Assembly: GCA_050185195.1 (NCBI GenBank) | Contig: JBFWZQ010000005.1 | Span: forward strand, 124,001 to 188,000 | Direction of reading: 5' to 3' | DNA from: CADEFQ01 sp050185195 | Lineage (GTDB): Bacteria; Pseudomonadota; Gammaproteobacteria; Steroidobacterales; Steroidobacteraceae | DNA length: 64,000 nt | Shown here: piece after piece, positions 23,488-32,864 of the stretch | Layout of the letters: every line of letters begins with the position of its first letter | Position numbering within the stretch: the stretch's first letter is position 1 | Made by a program: the position numbers and the translations under genes | The notes under the pieces: model-generated | Told to the model about the DNA's origin: nothing | The model's database searches: none | The model's input: the letters and a program-made list of their open reading frames with translations, nothing else

Positions 23488-24237
23488 TCACGTGGCCGCG
23501 AATTCCGGAAAGACATAACCCGCCAGCCGCTTGCGGCCCGGCGGCGGATAGCTGCGCTTGCTGTGGCTCAGGCCGGTTTTCACCAGCGCGTCGGCCATGT
23601 GCACGGCGAGCGGAATCGGATCGATGACCGGCACGTCGAGGCCGTCCGCCAGCAGTGCGTCACGGATGGCGCCCGCGCAGCCGAAGAAACCCGTGCAGCC
23701 GAGCACGATCGCATCGGCGCCCTCGTTCCGGACGGCCGCTGCGGCCTCGCGCGCGAGCGCCGCGTTCAGCTTGCGCATGTCGTGGGCGATGTCGAGCACC
23801 GGGATGTCGATGGCGCGGAACGACGCGTAGTTCTGCTGCAGGCCGTAACCCGCGACGAGCTTGCCGATCATCGCCCGCAACCGGTCGAGCACCGTGATGA
23901 AGCTGAAGCGATGACCGAGCATGGACGCGACATGCATGGCGGTCTGGCTCGGGCCCAGCACGGGAATGGTCACCGCTTCGCGGCAGGCGTGCAGGCCGGG
24001 ATCTCCCATGCAGTCGATGATCACCGCATTCGCACCGCGCCGTTCGGCGTCGATCGCCTTGCGGATCGTGTCGGGGACACTCAGCGCCTCGTCGAACTCC
24101 GATTCGATCGAGGCCGGGCCTTGCGCGATCAGCGTGTGCGTCACGACCAGGTCGGCGCGCCGGAACGGGTTGACATCATCGAGCGTGCGTATGCCCTCGG
24201 TGATGATGGGCGTGATCAACTCGATGCGGGTCTGCAT
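23488..24237 (-). CDS. Aspartate/glutamate/hydantoin racemase family protein
   Basis: 249 residues. A cofactor-independent racemase fold with the two catalytic cysteines in IIDCMGDPGLHACREA and VLGCTGFFGCAG. ITPIITEGIRTLDDV near the N-terminus and IDPIPLAVHMADALV near the end are typical of hydantoin racemase (HyuE/HyuA-racemase) relatives. It would interconvert D and L forms of a hydantoin or amino acid. It lies 16 bp after the DUF917 gene and 25 bp before the TonB receptor in the same operon. Confidence 0.8.
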   Translation of the reverse strand: MQTRIELITPIITEGIRTLDDVNPFRRADLVVTHTLIAQGPASIESEFDEALSVPDTIRKAIDAERRGANAVIIDCMGDPGLHACREAVTIPVLGPSQTAMHVASMLGHRFSFITVLDRLRAMIGKLVAGYGLQQNYASFRAIDIPVLDIAHDMRKLNAALAREAAAAVRNEGADAIVLGCTGFFGCAGAIRDALLADGLDVPVIDPIPLAVHMADALVKTGLSHSKRSYPPPGRKRLAGYVFPEFAAT

Positions 24238-24253
24238 GGTGCTACCTCGTCGA

Positions 24254-25348
24254 CTATTGGTCTGCGATGCGCTCGAGCGGCACGAACGGGTCGGCCAGGC
24301 CGAAGGCCTGCGGGCCGAACACCGCCAGCGATTCCGGCGTGCGCATGATCGGCGCGGCACTCGTCGCGATGACCTTGAGGCGCTGACCGTAGCGCAACGC
24401 CTCGACCGGCACGGGCGCTGCGGTTTCCCGGTCCACGAGGCAGATCAGGTCGGGGACGATCGCCAGCACGCGACCCTGCTCGCGCGCCACCAGGTGTTCG
24501 TTCTGGAAGCTGATTTCGAGCGTGCGGCCCGATCCGTCCAGGGCATCGAGGTGGCAGTGCCCAATCGAAAAGCCCTGCCGCGTTTCACGCCGCAGGTCGC
24601 GGACCTTGCCGTCGAAGAGCAGCTTGCAGTGGTTGTAGTAGGGCGTGGTGCGCAGGTAGGCCACCAGTTCCTGCACGGGGTCGCCATTACGACGGCCGCG
24701 CGTGATGGCGCGACCGATTTCCTTCGCGAGCGTGAGCGTGCCCTTGACGGCGGACCGCTTGACGTCCGCGCCGGTCATCGGATAGCTGCTGAGGATCACG
24801 CTGCAACCCATCTGCACCGCGGCTACCCGCACGATCCCTTCGGCCGTCTTGGCGTCCCCTGTATCCACCACGAGTGACGACAGCCTATCGTCGGTGACGA
24901 CGAGCGGCGTGCAGCTCACGCCGTAGACGTTGAACGTGACCATCTGGATCTCGGGGAAGGCGCGGCCCATGCCATCGGCGTCCACGAGCGGCAGGCCGAG
25001 CCGGGCGGCCGCCATCACCGGCAGCAGCGAATTGAGGCCGCCGATCTCGATGCCGATCAGCGCGTCGGCCTTGCGGCCGAGATAACGCTCGAGGCGCCGC
25101 ACGGCGAGGTCCACGTCGTCGCCGCAGGCGGCCTTTTCGCCGAGCACCGTGGGCGCGCCGAGCATGGCGATCGTGAACACCGTGGCTTCATCGGGCAGCG
25201 AGTCGGCCTCGACGATCTCCGGCATGCCGAATTCGCGGATGGCGTTCATCGCCAGGAGCCGGCCGACGTAAGGGTCGCCGCCGCCGCCGGTGCCGAGGAA
25301 GGCGGCCCCGGTGGCGATGTCCGCGAGGTCTTCGATCGCAAGTCTCAT
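24254..25348 (-). CDS. DUF917 family protein
   Basis: 364 residues, the usual size for DUF917, a family found next to hydantoinases and purine/pyrimidine permeases, with unknown biochemistry. Recognised segments: FLGTGGGGDPYVG near the start, IGIEIGGLNSLLPVMAAARLGLPLVDADGMGRAFPE broken here as separate blocks, and a C-terminal ICLVDRETAAPVP, RYGQRLKVIA. The start overlaps the hyuA stop (ATGA), indicating co-translation. A role in ring opening or regulation of hydantoin metabolism is inferred only from neighbours. Confidence 0.85.
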   Translation of the reverse strand: MRLAIEDLADIATGAAFLGTGGGGDPYVGRLLAMNAIREFGMPEIVEADSLPDEATVFTIAMLGAPTVLGEKAACGDDVDLAVRRLERYLGRKADALIGIEIGGLNSLLPVMAAARLGLPLVDADGMGRAFPEIQMVTFNVYGVSCTPLVVTDDRLSSLVVDTGDAKTAEGIVRVAAVQMGCSVILSSYPMTGADVKRSAVKGTLTLAKEIGRAITRGRRNGDPVQELVAYLRTTPYYNHCKLLFDGKVRDLRRETRQGFSIGHCHLDALDGSGRTLEISFQNEHLVAREQGRVLAIVPDLICLVDRETAAPVPVEALRYGQRLKVIATSAAPIMRTPESLAVFGPQAFGLADPFVPLERIADQ

Positions 25349-26907
25349 GGCCGCGGCGCTCCCGCGAGTGCGAGCTCGCCCGATACCTTCACGCGGATGC
25401 GCACCGCCCCGCCCGGCATGTACGCCAGTGGCAGTTCTTCGAGATCGAGGACCTGAAGCGTGTCGGCCGCGGCGCCGGCGTCGATGGCCCGCTGGCGGGC
25501 CTCGCCCTTGGCTGATTCGAGCGCTGCTTCGCGACCCGAATCGTCGTAGTTGAAAACCTTGTCGACCTCGCCGCTGATCTGGGCGATGGATGCGCCGATG
25601 GCGTTGGCGACATCGGCGTGATGCGGCACCAGGACGTCGGACACGCCGGGGATGGTGTCGCGGATGAGGATCGAGCCGCCGCCGACCAGCACCAGCGGCA
25701 ACGGCGCGGCGCTCGTCTTCATGCGGTCCACGCCCTCGGCGACGATCTGGTGGATGCGCGCGAGCGCCCGATCGACGAGTTCGCGCGGCAGGCCGCGCAC
25801 CCGTTCCCTGTCGCCGATGTCCGCGTAGCCGGCGGCGACGGCGATGTCCGTTGCGCACAGCGTGTCGCCGCCGAACACGCGGCTCTCCTGCAGCAGCCGG
25901 AATCCGACGGACCGCGGGCCGACGCGCACCTCATCGCCGCCGGCCTGCACGAGCGATCCGCCGCCGAGGCCGCAGGCGAGCACGTCCGGCATGCGGAAAT
26001 TGGTGCGCACGCCGCCGATGTCGACGTTCAGCGAGGATTCGCGCGGGAAGCCGTTGCGCAGCATGCCGATGTCGGTCGTCGTGCCGCCGATGTCCGCGAT
26101 GAGGGCTTCCTGGAGGTTCGACAGGTACGCGGCGCCGCGCATGCTGTTCGTGGGCCCCGAGGCGAACGTCAGCACCGGATAGCGCTCGACGAAGCCCGCG
26201 TCCATCAGCGTGCCATCGTTCTGGGTGATGTAGAACGGGGCGTCGATCGCAAGTTCGCGCAGCGCCGCGCGGAAAGAGCCCACGACCTGTTGCGACAGTT
26301 GCGCCAGGCTCGCGTTCATGACGGCGGCGTTTTCCCGCTCGAGGATGCCCATGCGGCCGATCCGGCTCGACAGCGTGACGGCGACGTCGGGGGCTTCGTT
26401 GCGCACGATGTCGGCGGCCCGTTCTTCCATCGCGGCGTTGACCGGCGAGAAGAGGCCCGTAAGGGCCACCGTCGACAGGCCGGCCGCGCGGATCTCGCGG
26501 GCGGCCCGCGCGATGGCCGGCTCGTCGAGCGCGTCCGCGACCCGACCGTCGTACTGGTAACCGCCACGCACCATGTAGTGATGCGTGCCGATGGCCGCGG
26601 CAATGTCGGCGGGCCAGTCCGTGAGCGGCGGGATGCCGCGCGACGAGGGCAGCGCGACCCGGATGATGCCGACCGGCAGCAGGCCGCGTCGCTCGACGAA
26701 GGCGTTGGTGAAATGCGTGGTGCCGATCATGACGCCCGTGACCTGGCCGGCCCCGATCGCGGAGCGCTGCAGGACCGCGCGGATCGCCTTGACGATGCCG
26801 TCGCTCACGTTGGGCGACGTGGGCGCCTTGTAGGTCGCGAGCACGCGCCGGCCGTCCATGACCACCGCGTCGGTATTCGTTCCGCCGACATCGACACCGA
26901 TACGCAT
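25345..26907 (-). CDS. hyuA: Hydantoinase/oxoprolinase subunit A (HyuA-like)
   Basis: 520 residues. An ATP-dependent N-methylhydantoinase/5-oxoprolinase alpha-type protein with the actin-like ATPase motif IGVDVGGTNTDAVVMD at the N-terminus, MIGTTHFTNAFVER, the second phosphate motif LIADIGGTTTDIGML, and ACGLGGGSLVQAG. It is on the short side for HyuA (about 650-700 for many) and matches the DUF917-associated subgroup of about 520. No HyuB gene lies beside it. The start at 26907 follows the conserved N-terminus. First gene of the four-gene catabolic operon. Confidence 0.85.
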   Translation of the reverse strand: MRIGVDVGGTNTDAVVMDGRRVLATYKAPTSPNVSDGIVKAIRAVLQRSAIGAGQVTGVMIGTTHFTNAFVERRGLLPVGIIRVALPSSRGIPPLTDWPADIAAAIGTHHYMVRGGYQYDGRVADALDEPAIARAAREIRAAGLSTVALTGLFSPVNAAMEERAADIVRNEAPDVAVTLSSRIGRMGILERENAAVMNASLAQLSQQVVGSFRAALRELAIDAPFYITQNDGTLMDAGFVERYPVLTFASGPTNSMRGAAYLSNLQEALIADIGGTTTDIGMLRNGFPRESSLNVDIGGVRTNFRMPDVLACGLGGGSLVQAGGDEVRVGPRSVGFRLLQESRVFGGDTLCATDIAVAAGYADIGDRERVRGLPRELVDRALARIHQIVAEGVDRMKTSAAPLPLVLVGGGSILIRDTIPGVSDVLVPHHADVANAIGASIAQISGEVDKVFNYDDSGREAALESAKGEARQRAIDAGAAADTLQVLDLEELPLAYMPGGAVRIRVKVSGELALAGAPRP

Positions 26908-27009
26908 CGTAACGCGCCCCCGTTCACTGTCGGCGGCCACGCTAGCAGTGCTGTCATGCCGTGCAGAACACCCCGGCGGGTAGGGCGAGCGCGGTATCCG
27001 GGTAGTCGG

Positions 27010-29715
27010 CTAGATCAGCCCCTGGCGGATCGCCGCGGTCACGGCGTCCTGGCGCGTGCCCACCGAGAGCTTCTCGAAGAGATTCTTCAGGTGGAACTTC
27101 ACGGTGTTGGGCGAGAGGTTCACGGCGGCGGCAATTTCGCCGTTCGACCGGCCCTGCACGAGCAGGCCCAGCACCTGGTGTTCGCGCGGGCTCAGCAACG
27201 GATCGGCGCGTCCTGCGGCCGATTCGCTGCGGATCGCGAGGGCCACCTCGGTCAGGAACCGGTCACGCAGCCGGTTGCCGCGACGGGTCTCCGAGGCACC
27301 CAGCAGCACGCCGAGTATCGGCAGCAGTTCCGGCCCTGCATCGATGAAGGGGCGCTTGAGCCCCTCGAACACGGCGGCAGCGACCGCGGTATCGAGCGCC
27401 GCACCCGCGGCCGCAGGGTCGCGTCGCAATCGGACCATGGAGAGCAGCACGGAGAGGGAGACGAAGGCCCGCAGGTGGCGCGCCCGATGCGCCCGGCCGG
27501 TTTCGGTGGCGAGCAGGCCTTCCGCCGCCGCCAGGTCGCCGTCACGCATCAGGTGCCGCGCCTGCGCGCTCACTTGCGCGTGCCGCAGGGCGGGGTCGAA
27601 CAGTGCGTCGTCGGGGAGTGGCGCGAGCGGCGGTTCCGCCTGGTTCGTGGCCGGGCCGGCATCGCCGCCATACGCGGCGTCACGCCAGGCGAGCTCGCGT
27701 AGCCACGCGCCCATGACTTCTTCCAGTCCCGGCAGCATGCGTGACGACGCGGTCGCGTGCACGCGGCGCGCGATGCGTGCCACCTGCAGGGGATCGCGCG
27801 CGAGGTGCGCCAGCTTGAGCGCCGTCTGGTAGCCGGCGACATAGACCTCGAGCCAGGAATCGAACTGCTCGATGTGCGGTAGCGCGCGATCGAGCAGCTG
27901 CGTGGCCATCGGTGTTTCGTTGCGCTCGTAGGCGATTTCCGCGAGGAAAACCTTCGCCACGGCAACGAGGTCGCTCCCGGCGCCGAAGTGTTCTTCGGCC
28001 AGGTCCCGGCCTTCGCGAAACAGGGCCTCGGCATCGCGCATGCGGCCCTGCGCCATGCGGGCATAGCCCTCGTGGAAGTAGATGAAGGCTTCGCCGTACA
28101 GCGAGCCGATGCGCCGAAAGTGCGCGATCGCCTGTTCACCCGCCGCGAAGGATTCGTCTGCGCGGCCGATGCGCGCGTGCGCCGCGCACAGCAGGTTGCA
28201 GCGCACGGCATGCATCAGGTGGTCTTCCCTCGGCAGCGCGACACCGAGCGCCTCGAGCTGCCCGATTTCATGCGGCGTCACGTCATTGCCGGCGTAGCGA
28301 TCGAGCAGCGAGCGCATGATCGCGATCTCGCCGGCCAGCGCGGTGTCCGCGGCGTGCCGGTCCGGCGGCTGCACGAGGCGCAGCATCGCGGCGCGTGCCG
28401 CATTGTGTTCGCCGCGGCGCGCCTTCAGGTAGATGTCGGCCAGTGCGATGCGCGGATGCGTGGCGAGGAGGTCGTCCGGGAGGACGCGCAGCGTGCGCTC
28501 GAACACGCCCACGTGGCCCATCAGCGCATAACGCCAGCCGCCGAGGCGCTCCAGGATGTCCGCGAGCAGCTCGTGGTCGGCGCTCGACATGGCATGCTGG
28601 ACGGCCTCCGTGTGGTAGCCGTGTGCATGGAACCAGCGACTCGCGGAGCGGTGCAGGTCGGCCACGCCAGGACCCGCCGCGCGCCGCAGGCGCTCTTTCA
28701 GGAACTCGGAGAACAGCCGGTGGTAGCGATACCACGTGCGCTCCCGATCGAGGCGATGCACGAACAGGTCGTGCCGCTCGAGGCGCTCGAGCAGCTGCCA
28801 CGACCCGCTGTTCCCTCGCAGCGCATCGGCCAGTTCGCCGTTGACCCGCTCCAGGATCGAAGTGTCGAGCAGGAAGCGTTGCTCGTCGACGGGCAGTGCG
28901 TCGAAGACCTGCTCGACGAAATAGTCCTCGAGGTCGGAACTGCGGCCGGAGATCTGCGCCAGTGTTTCCTCGATGGAGGCGCCGCCCGCCAGCCAGCGGC
29001 GCACCGTCTGCAGCGCGATCGGCCAGCCCTCGGTGCGCGCATGCAGTTCGCTCGACCAGTCCGGTGGGCGCTGTGCGGGCAGCAGGTCGGCCAGGAATGA
29101 CTCTATTTCCGCGGGCGAGAACTCGATCTCCGACTGGCGCATCACCAGCAGCTCGTCGTGCGCGCGCAGGTCGGCGGTCGGCAGCGACTGCGGGTACTGG
29201 CGCGTGCTGATCACGAAATGCACGTGGGGCGGCCGCGAAGCCAGCAGCTGGTTCACGGCCGCGCCCACGGCAGGGGATTCCGCGCGGTGCAGGTCGTCGA
29301 GGATGACCACATGGGGGCCGGTGCAGCGATTGAGCGCGGTGACCAGCGCACCGGTGGTGGCCGCGGGCGCGGATCCGGAGAAGCTGTGCGGCGAGTCGAT
29401 CAGCTCGATGCCCGCCGCGAAACCCGCTTCCTGGCAGGCGCCGACCAGGTAGTTCAGGAACTGGAAGGGATCGCTGTCGTGCTCGTCGAGCGAGAGCCAG
29501 GCCGCGGGAACTCCGCGCGCCTTCAGGGACTCGAACCATTGCGCAAGCAGCGAGGTCTTGCCGTAGCCCGCGGGCGCCTGGACGAGCGTGAGCTGTGCAT
29601 CGAGTGCGCCGTCGAGCCGCGCCATGAGTGGCGCGCGTGGCACCGGCCTGCGCAGCCTGATCGACGGCGACAGTTTCGAGCGCACCAGCCATTCGTTCAA
29701 ACGCGAGGCTCCCAT
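27010..29715 (-). CDS. MalT-like LuxR-family ATP-binding transcription activator
   Basis: 901 residues, typical of MalT/LAL regulators. The NTPase domain has Walker A QAPAGYGKTSLL (46-57) and Walker B HVVILDDLHRAES. A winged-helix and a long TPR-like sensor region (about 400-800) follow. The C-terminal LuxR HTH (about 835-901) reads LLSPREHQVLGLLVQGRSNGEIAAA, then NLSPNTVKFHLKNLFEKL. Such proteins are activated by ligand plus ATP. It lies 102 bp upstream of hyuA on the same strand, so the hydantoin operon is its likely target. The 102-bp gap has no obvious open frame; TAGCGT (minus strand, near 26940) is a weak -10. Confidence 0.88.
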   Translation of the reverse strand: MGASRLNEWLVRSKLSPSIRLRRPVPRAPLMARLDGALDAQLTLVQAPAGYGKTSLLAQWFESLKARGVPAAWLSLDEHDSDPFQFLNYLVGACQEAGFAAGIELIDSPHSFSGSAPAATTGALVTALNRCTGPHVVILDDLHRAESPAVGAAVNQLLASRPPHVHFVISTRQYPQSLPTADLRAHDELLVMRQSEIEFSPAEIESFLADLLPAQRPPDWSSELHARTEGWPIALQTVRRWLAGGASIEETLAQISGRSSDLEDYFVEQVFDALPVDEQRFLLDTSILERVNGELADALRGNSGSWQLLERLERHDLFVHRLDRERTWYRYHRLFSEFLKERLRRAAGPGVADLHRSASRWFHAHGYHTEAVQHAMSSADHELLADILERLGGWRYALMGHVGVFERTLRVLPDDLLATHPRIALADIYLKARRGEHNAARAAMLRLVQPPDRHAADTALAGEIAIMRSLLDRYAGNDVTPHEIGQLEALGVALPREDHLMHAVRCNLLCAAHARIGRADESFAAGEQAIAHFRRIGSLYGEAFIYFHEGYARMAQGRMRDAEALFREGRDLAEEHFGAGSDLVAVAKVFLAEIAYERNETPMATQLLDRALPHIEQFDSWLEVYVAGYQTALKLAHLARDPLQVARIARRVHATASSRMLPGLEEVMGAWLRELAWRDAAYGGDAGPATNQAEPPLAPLPDDALFDPALRHAQVSAQARHLMRDGDLAAAEGLLATETGRAHRARHLRAFVSLSVLLSMVRLRRDPAAAGAALDTAVAAAVFEGLKRPFIDAGPELLPILGVLLGASETRRGNRLRDRFLTEVALAIRSESAAGRADPLLSPREHQVLGLLVQGRSNGEIAAAVNLSPNTVKFHLKNLFEKLSVGTRQDAVTAAIRQGLI

Positions 29716-29782
29716 CGATCGTTACCCATCCGATGCTAGCGCAAACAGGCACGACAGCAGTGTCCACCGTAGAATGGAGCGC

Positions 29783-31180
29783 ATGGCGGATTGCGACTCC
29801 GACGCGCTGGTCGTCTTCGGCATCACCGGCGACCTGTCGTTCAAGCAGATCATTCCGGCGATCGCGCGCCTCGTGCAACGCGGGCGGGTGGGCGGCCCGC
29901 TGCTCGGCGTCGCGCGCGATGCCTGGAGCCCCGGCCAACTCACGGCGCGCGTTTGCGAAAGCCTGCGGGCGCGCGGCGATGGCTACGACGAGGCGGCGGC
30001 GACGGCGCTCGGGCAGCGCCTGCGATACGTGGCGGGCGACTACCACGACCCCGCGACATTCCGGCGGCTGAAGGAGGCGCTCGGTTCGGCCCGCGCGCCG
30101 CTCTTCTATCTGGCCATCCCGCCGAGCCTTTTCGGCGAAGTGGTGGGTCACCTCGGTGCATCGGGGTGCGCTGGGGCCGATGCACGCGTCGTCGTGGAAA
30201 AGCCCCTCGGGCGCGACCTCGCGACTGCGCAGGCACTCAATCGCCACCTGGCGCAGGTGTTCGATGAGCCCCGCATCTTTCGCATCGATCACTTCCTCGG
30301 CAAGGAGCCGGTGCAGAACCTGCTCTATTTCCGCTTTGCGAACGCGTTCCTCGAGCCGCTGTGGCATCGGGACCAGGTGGCGAGCGTGCAGCTCACGATG
30401 GCGGAATCGTTCGGCGTCGGCACGCGCGGGCGGCTCTACGAAGAGCTGGGCGCGGTGCGCGATGTGTTGCAGAACCACCTGCTGCAGGTCGTGAGCCTGC
30501 TCGCGATGGAGCCGCCGGCCCGCTACACGAGCGACGCACTGCGCGACGAGAAGGTGAAGGTGCTCGAGGCGATCGCGCCGCTCGGCGCCGGGGACATCGT
30601 GCGCGGCCAGTACGACGGCTATCGCAGCGAGGCCGACGTGGCCGCCGACTCGCGCGTCGAGACCTACGCCGCGGTGCGTTTTGCCGTGCGCACGCCGCGC
30701 TGGCAGGGCGTGCCGTTCCTCGTGCGGGCCGGCAAGGGGCTCGCCGTCACGGCCACGCAAGTGACGGTGCGCTTGCGGGCGCCGTCGCCGGCGCTGTTCG
30801 ATGGCTCATCGGAAGACGCGAACTACGTGCGCTTCCGGCTCGGCCCTGAACGGGTGTCGATTGGCCTCGGCGTGCGCACCAAGGAGCCGGGCGAGGACAT
30901 GCGCGGTCGCGATACCGAGCTGCTCATGTGCGATGCCGAGACGGGCGCGATGAGCGCCTATGAGCGCCTCATCGGGGATGCGCTGCGCGGCGACCCTTCG
31001 CTCTTTGCGCGGCAGGATTCGATCGAAGCGGCTTGGCGCATCGTCGATGGCATTGCGGCGGGCGCGCCGTCCGTGGCTGCCCCGCCGCTCGCGTATGCGC
31101 GGGGCAGTCGCGGACCCGCGGCTGCAGAAGCGATGGCGGCCGACATCGGCGGCTGGGTCGATCCCGGCACGGGCTGCTGA
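29783..31180 (+). CDS. zwf: Glucose-6-phosphate 1-dehydrogenase
   Basis: 465 residues, slightly short for Zwf. It oxidises glucose-6-phosphate to 6-phosphogluconolactone, making NADPH. Dinucleotide motif VVFGITGDLSFKQ (variant of the usual GASGDLA), VVEKPLGRDL, and catalytic RIDHFLGKEPVQNLL, with Phe in place of the common Tyr. GKGLAVTATQV marks the C-terminal domain. The ATG at 29783 lies seven bases after TAGAAT; an in-frame ATG at 29774 overlaps that hexamer and is unlikely. pgl follows after four bases. Confidence 0.92.
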   Translation: MADCDSDALVVFGITGDLSFKQIIPAIARLVQRGRVGGPLLGVARDAWSPGQLTARVCESLRARGDGYDEAAATALGQRLRYVAGDYHDPATFRRLKEALGSARAPLFYLAIPPSLFGEVVGHLGASGCAGADARVVVEKPLGRDLATAQALNRHLAQVFDEPRIFRIDHFLGKEPVQNLLYFRFANAFLEPLWHRDQVASVQLTMAESFGVGTRGRLYEELGAVRDVLQNHLLQVVSLLAMEPPARYTSDALRDEKVKVLEAIAPLGAGDIVRGQYDGYRSEADVAADSRVETYAAVRFAVRTPRWQGVPFLVRAGKGLAVTATQVTVRLRAPSPALFDGSSEDANYVRFRLGPERVSIGLGVRTKEPGEDMRGRDTELLMCDAETGAMSAYERLIGDALRGDPSLFARQDSIEAAWRIVDGIAAGAPSVAAPPLAYARGSRGPAAAEAMAADIGGWVDPGTGC

Positions 31181-31184
31181 TCGC

Positions 31185-31865
31185 ATGCGGTGGGTCACCG
31201 GGGAAGACGTTGCAACCACCGAACAGGCCGCCGCGGAGTTCATCGCCGCGCATCTCGCGCAGGCGATCAGTGAGCGAGGTCGCGCGACCCTGGCCGTGAG
31301 CGGTGGGCGCACGCCGTGGGCCATGTTCGAGAGGCTCGCGGCACTCAATGTCGCGTGGGCCCACGTGCATCTCTTCCAGGTCGATGAACGTATCGCCCCC
31401 GAGAACGACGCGGCGCGCAACTGGACGCAGCTGATCGCGTCGCCGCTCGCGGCGCGCATTCCCGCGGCGCATCGCCACCCGATGCCGGTCGGAATCGCGG
31501 ATGCCGCGGCCGCGGCGGCGGCTTATGCGGCCACGCTGGTCGAGGCCTGCGGCGAGCCGCCCGTGCTCGATGTCGTGCACCTCGGGCTCGGCGACGACGG
31601 GCACACGGCGTCGCTGTTCCAGGGCGATCCGCTGCTCGAGGAACGGGCGCGCGATGTCGGCGTGAGCGGGCCGCGTGCGGGACTGCGCCGGCTGACCCTG
31701 ACGCTGCCTGCGATCGACCGCGCGCGCTGCATCGTCTGGCTGGCGCTCGGCGCGGGGCGGCAACGGGCGGTCGCGCAGCTCTTCGCGGGCGACCGGGCCA
31801 TATCGGCGAGCCGTGTCTCGCGCGAGCGCGCGACGGCCTTCACGGATCCGGCGGCGGCCCCTTAG
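31185..31865 (+). CDS. pgl: 6-phosphogluconolactonase
   Basis: 226 residues of the DevB/SOL family. It hydrolyses the Zwf product. Motifs: LAVSGGRTPWAMFERL, VHLFQVDERIAPEND and LGLGDDGHTASLFQGD, which holds the catalytic Asp/His. Four bases after zwf, so the two form an operon. Its 3' end overlaps the convergent gnd gene by 26 bp. Confidence 0.93.
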   Translation: MRWVTGEDVATTEQAAAEFIAAHLAQAISERGRATLAVSGGRTPWAMFERLAALNVAWAHVHLFQVDERIAPENDAARNWTQLIASPLAARIPAAHRHPMPVGIADAAAAAAAYAATLVEACGEPPVLDVVHLGLGDDGHTASLFQGDPLLEERARDVGVSGPRAGLRRLTLTLPAIDRARCIVWLALGAGRQRAVAQLFAGDRAISASRVSRERATAFTDPAAAP

Positions 31866-32766
31866 GCGGCAGTGGGTGTCCGCCGAATGCGTTGCGCACG
31901 AGGGCGAGCAGGCGGGCGCCGAAATCGTCCGCGCCCTGCGACGCAAAGCGCGCCATCAGTGCCGCGCTGATCACGGGCGTGGGGACGCCGAGATCGATCG
32001 CTTCGCGGGCCGTCCAGCGTCCTTCGCCCGAATCGGCGATACGCGCGCCGACCCGGCCGAGCGCCTCGGGGTCGTGCAGCACGCCCGCGGTCAGGTCGAG
32101 CAGCCACGAGCGGATCACGGTGCCGTGTCGCCAGGCCTCGGCGATCGGGCCGAGCGGCAGTTCGAGGTCCTTGCGGGCGGCGAGCAGCGCGAAGCCCTCC
32201 GCGTAGGCCTGCATCAGCCCATATTCGATGCCGTTGTGGACCATCTTCGTGAAATGACCGGCGCCGGACGGGCCGCAGTACACCCAGCCCTTGTCCGGTG
32301 CGGGTGCCAGGGCGCGAAACAAGGGCAGGGCCCGTTCGAAATGTTCGCGCGCGCCGCCGATCATCAGTCCATAACCTTCCTCGAGTCCCCACACGCCCCC
32401 CGAGACGCCCGCATCGAGAAACCCGATGCCCCGTTGCGCGAGCTGTGCCGCGCGGCGCTGCGAATCCTGATAGAGGGCATTGCCACCGTCGATCACGAGA
32501 TCGCCGGCCGCGAGCTGCGTCGCGAGCGTCGCGACGTTTTCCTCGGTGGGGTTGCCCGCCGGGACCATCAGCCACACGATGCGCGGCGCGGGCAACGCGC
32601 CGAGCATCGCGTCGAGCTGCGGGTAGATGCGGACGCGGGGCTCGTCCGCGAACGCGCCGGCATCGGTGGGATCGAGGCTGAATCCGGCGACGGCCACGCC
32701 CTGCCTCGCCAGCCGACGCGCCATGTTGCCGCCCATGCGGCCGAGTCCAATCAGGCCGATCTGCAT
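31840..32766 (-). CDS. gnd: 6-phosphogluconate dehydrogenase (short, YqeC/GndA type)
   Basis: 308 residues of the short, usually NAD-preferring class (about 300 residues versus 470 in E. coli). It decarboxylates 6-phosphogluconate to ribulose 5-phosphate. NAD motif IGLIGLGRMGGNMARRL, LMVPAGNPTEENV, IDGGNALYQDS, DAGVSGGVWGLEEGYGLM, and catalytic HFTKMVHNGIEYGLMQ. The start at 32766 has TACCAT six bases upstream and no Shine-Dalgarno. It completes the oxidative pentose phosphate branch with zwf and pgl but is convergent with them, overlapping pgl by 26 bp. Confidence 0.93.
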   Translation of the reverse strand: MQIGLIGLGRMGGNMARRLARQGVAVAGFSLDPTDAGAFADEPRVRIYPQLDAMLGALPAPRIVWLMVPAGNPTEENVATLATQLAAGDLVIDGGNALYQDSQRRAAQLAQRGIGFLDAGVSGGVWGLEEGYGLMIGGAREHFERALPLFRALAPAPDKGWVYCGPSGAGHFTKMVHNGIEYGLMQAYAEGFALLAARKDLELPLGPIAEAWRHGTVIRSWLLDLTAGVLHDPEALGRVGARIADSGEGRWTAREAIDLGVPTPVISAALMARFASQGADDFGARLLALVRNAFGGHPLPPKGPPPDP

Positions 32767-32864
32767 GGCCCGATGGTACCGCATGGCGCCATGGGTCATT
32801 TGCCATAAGGCCCGGTGTCGCGCAAGGCCGACGCCGGCCGCCCACTTGCGCTAGATTGAGGGCC

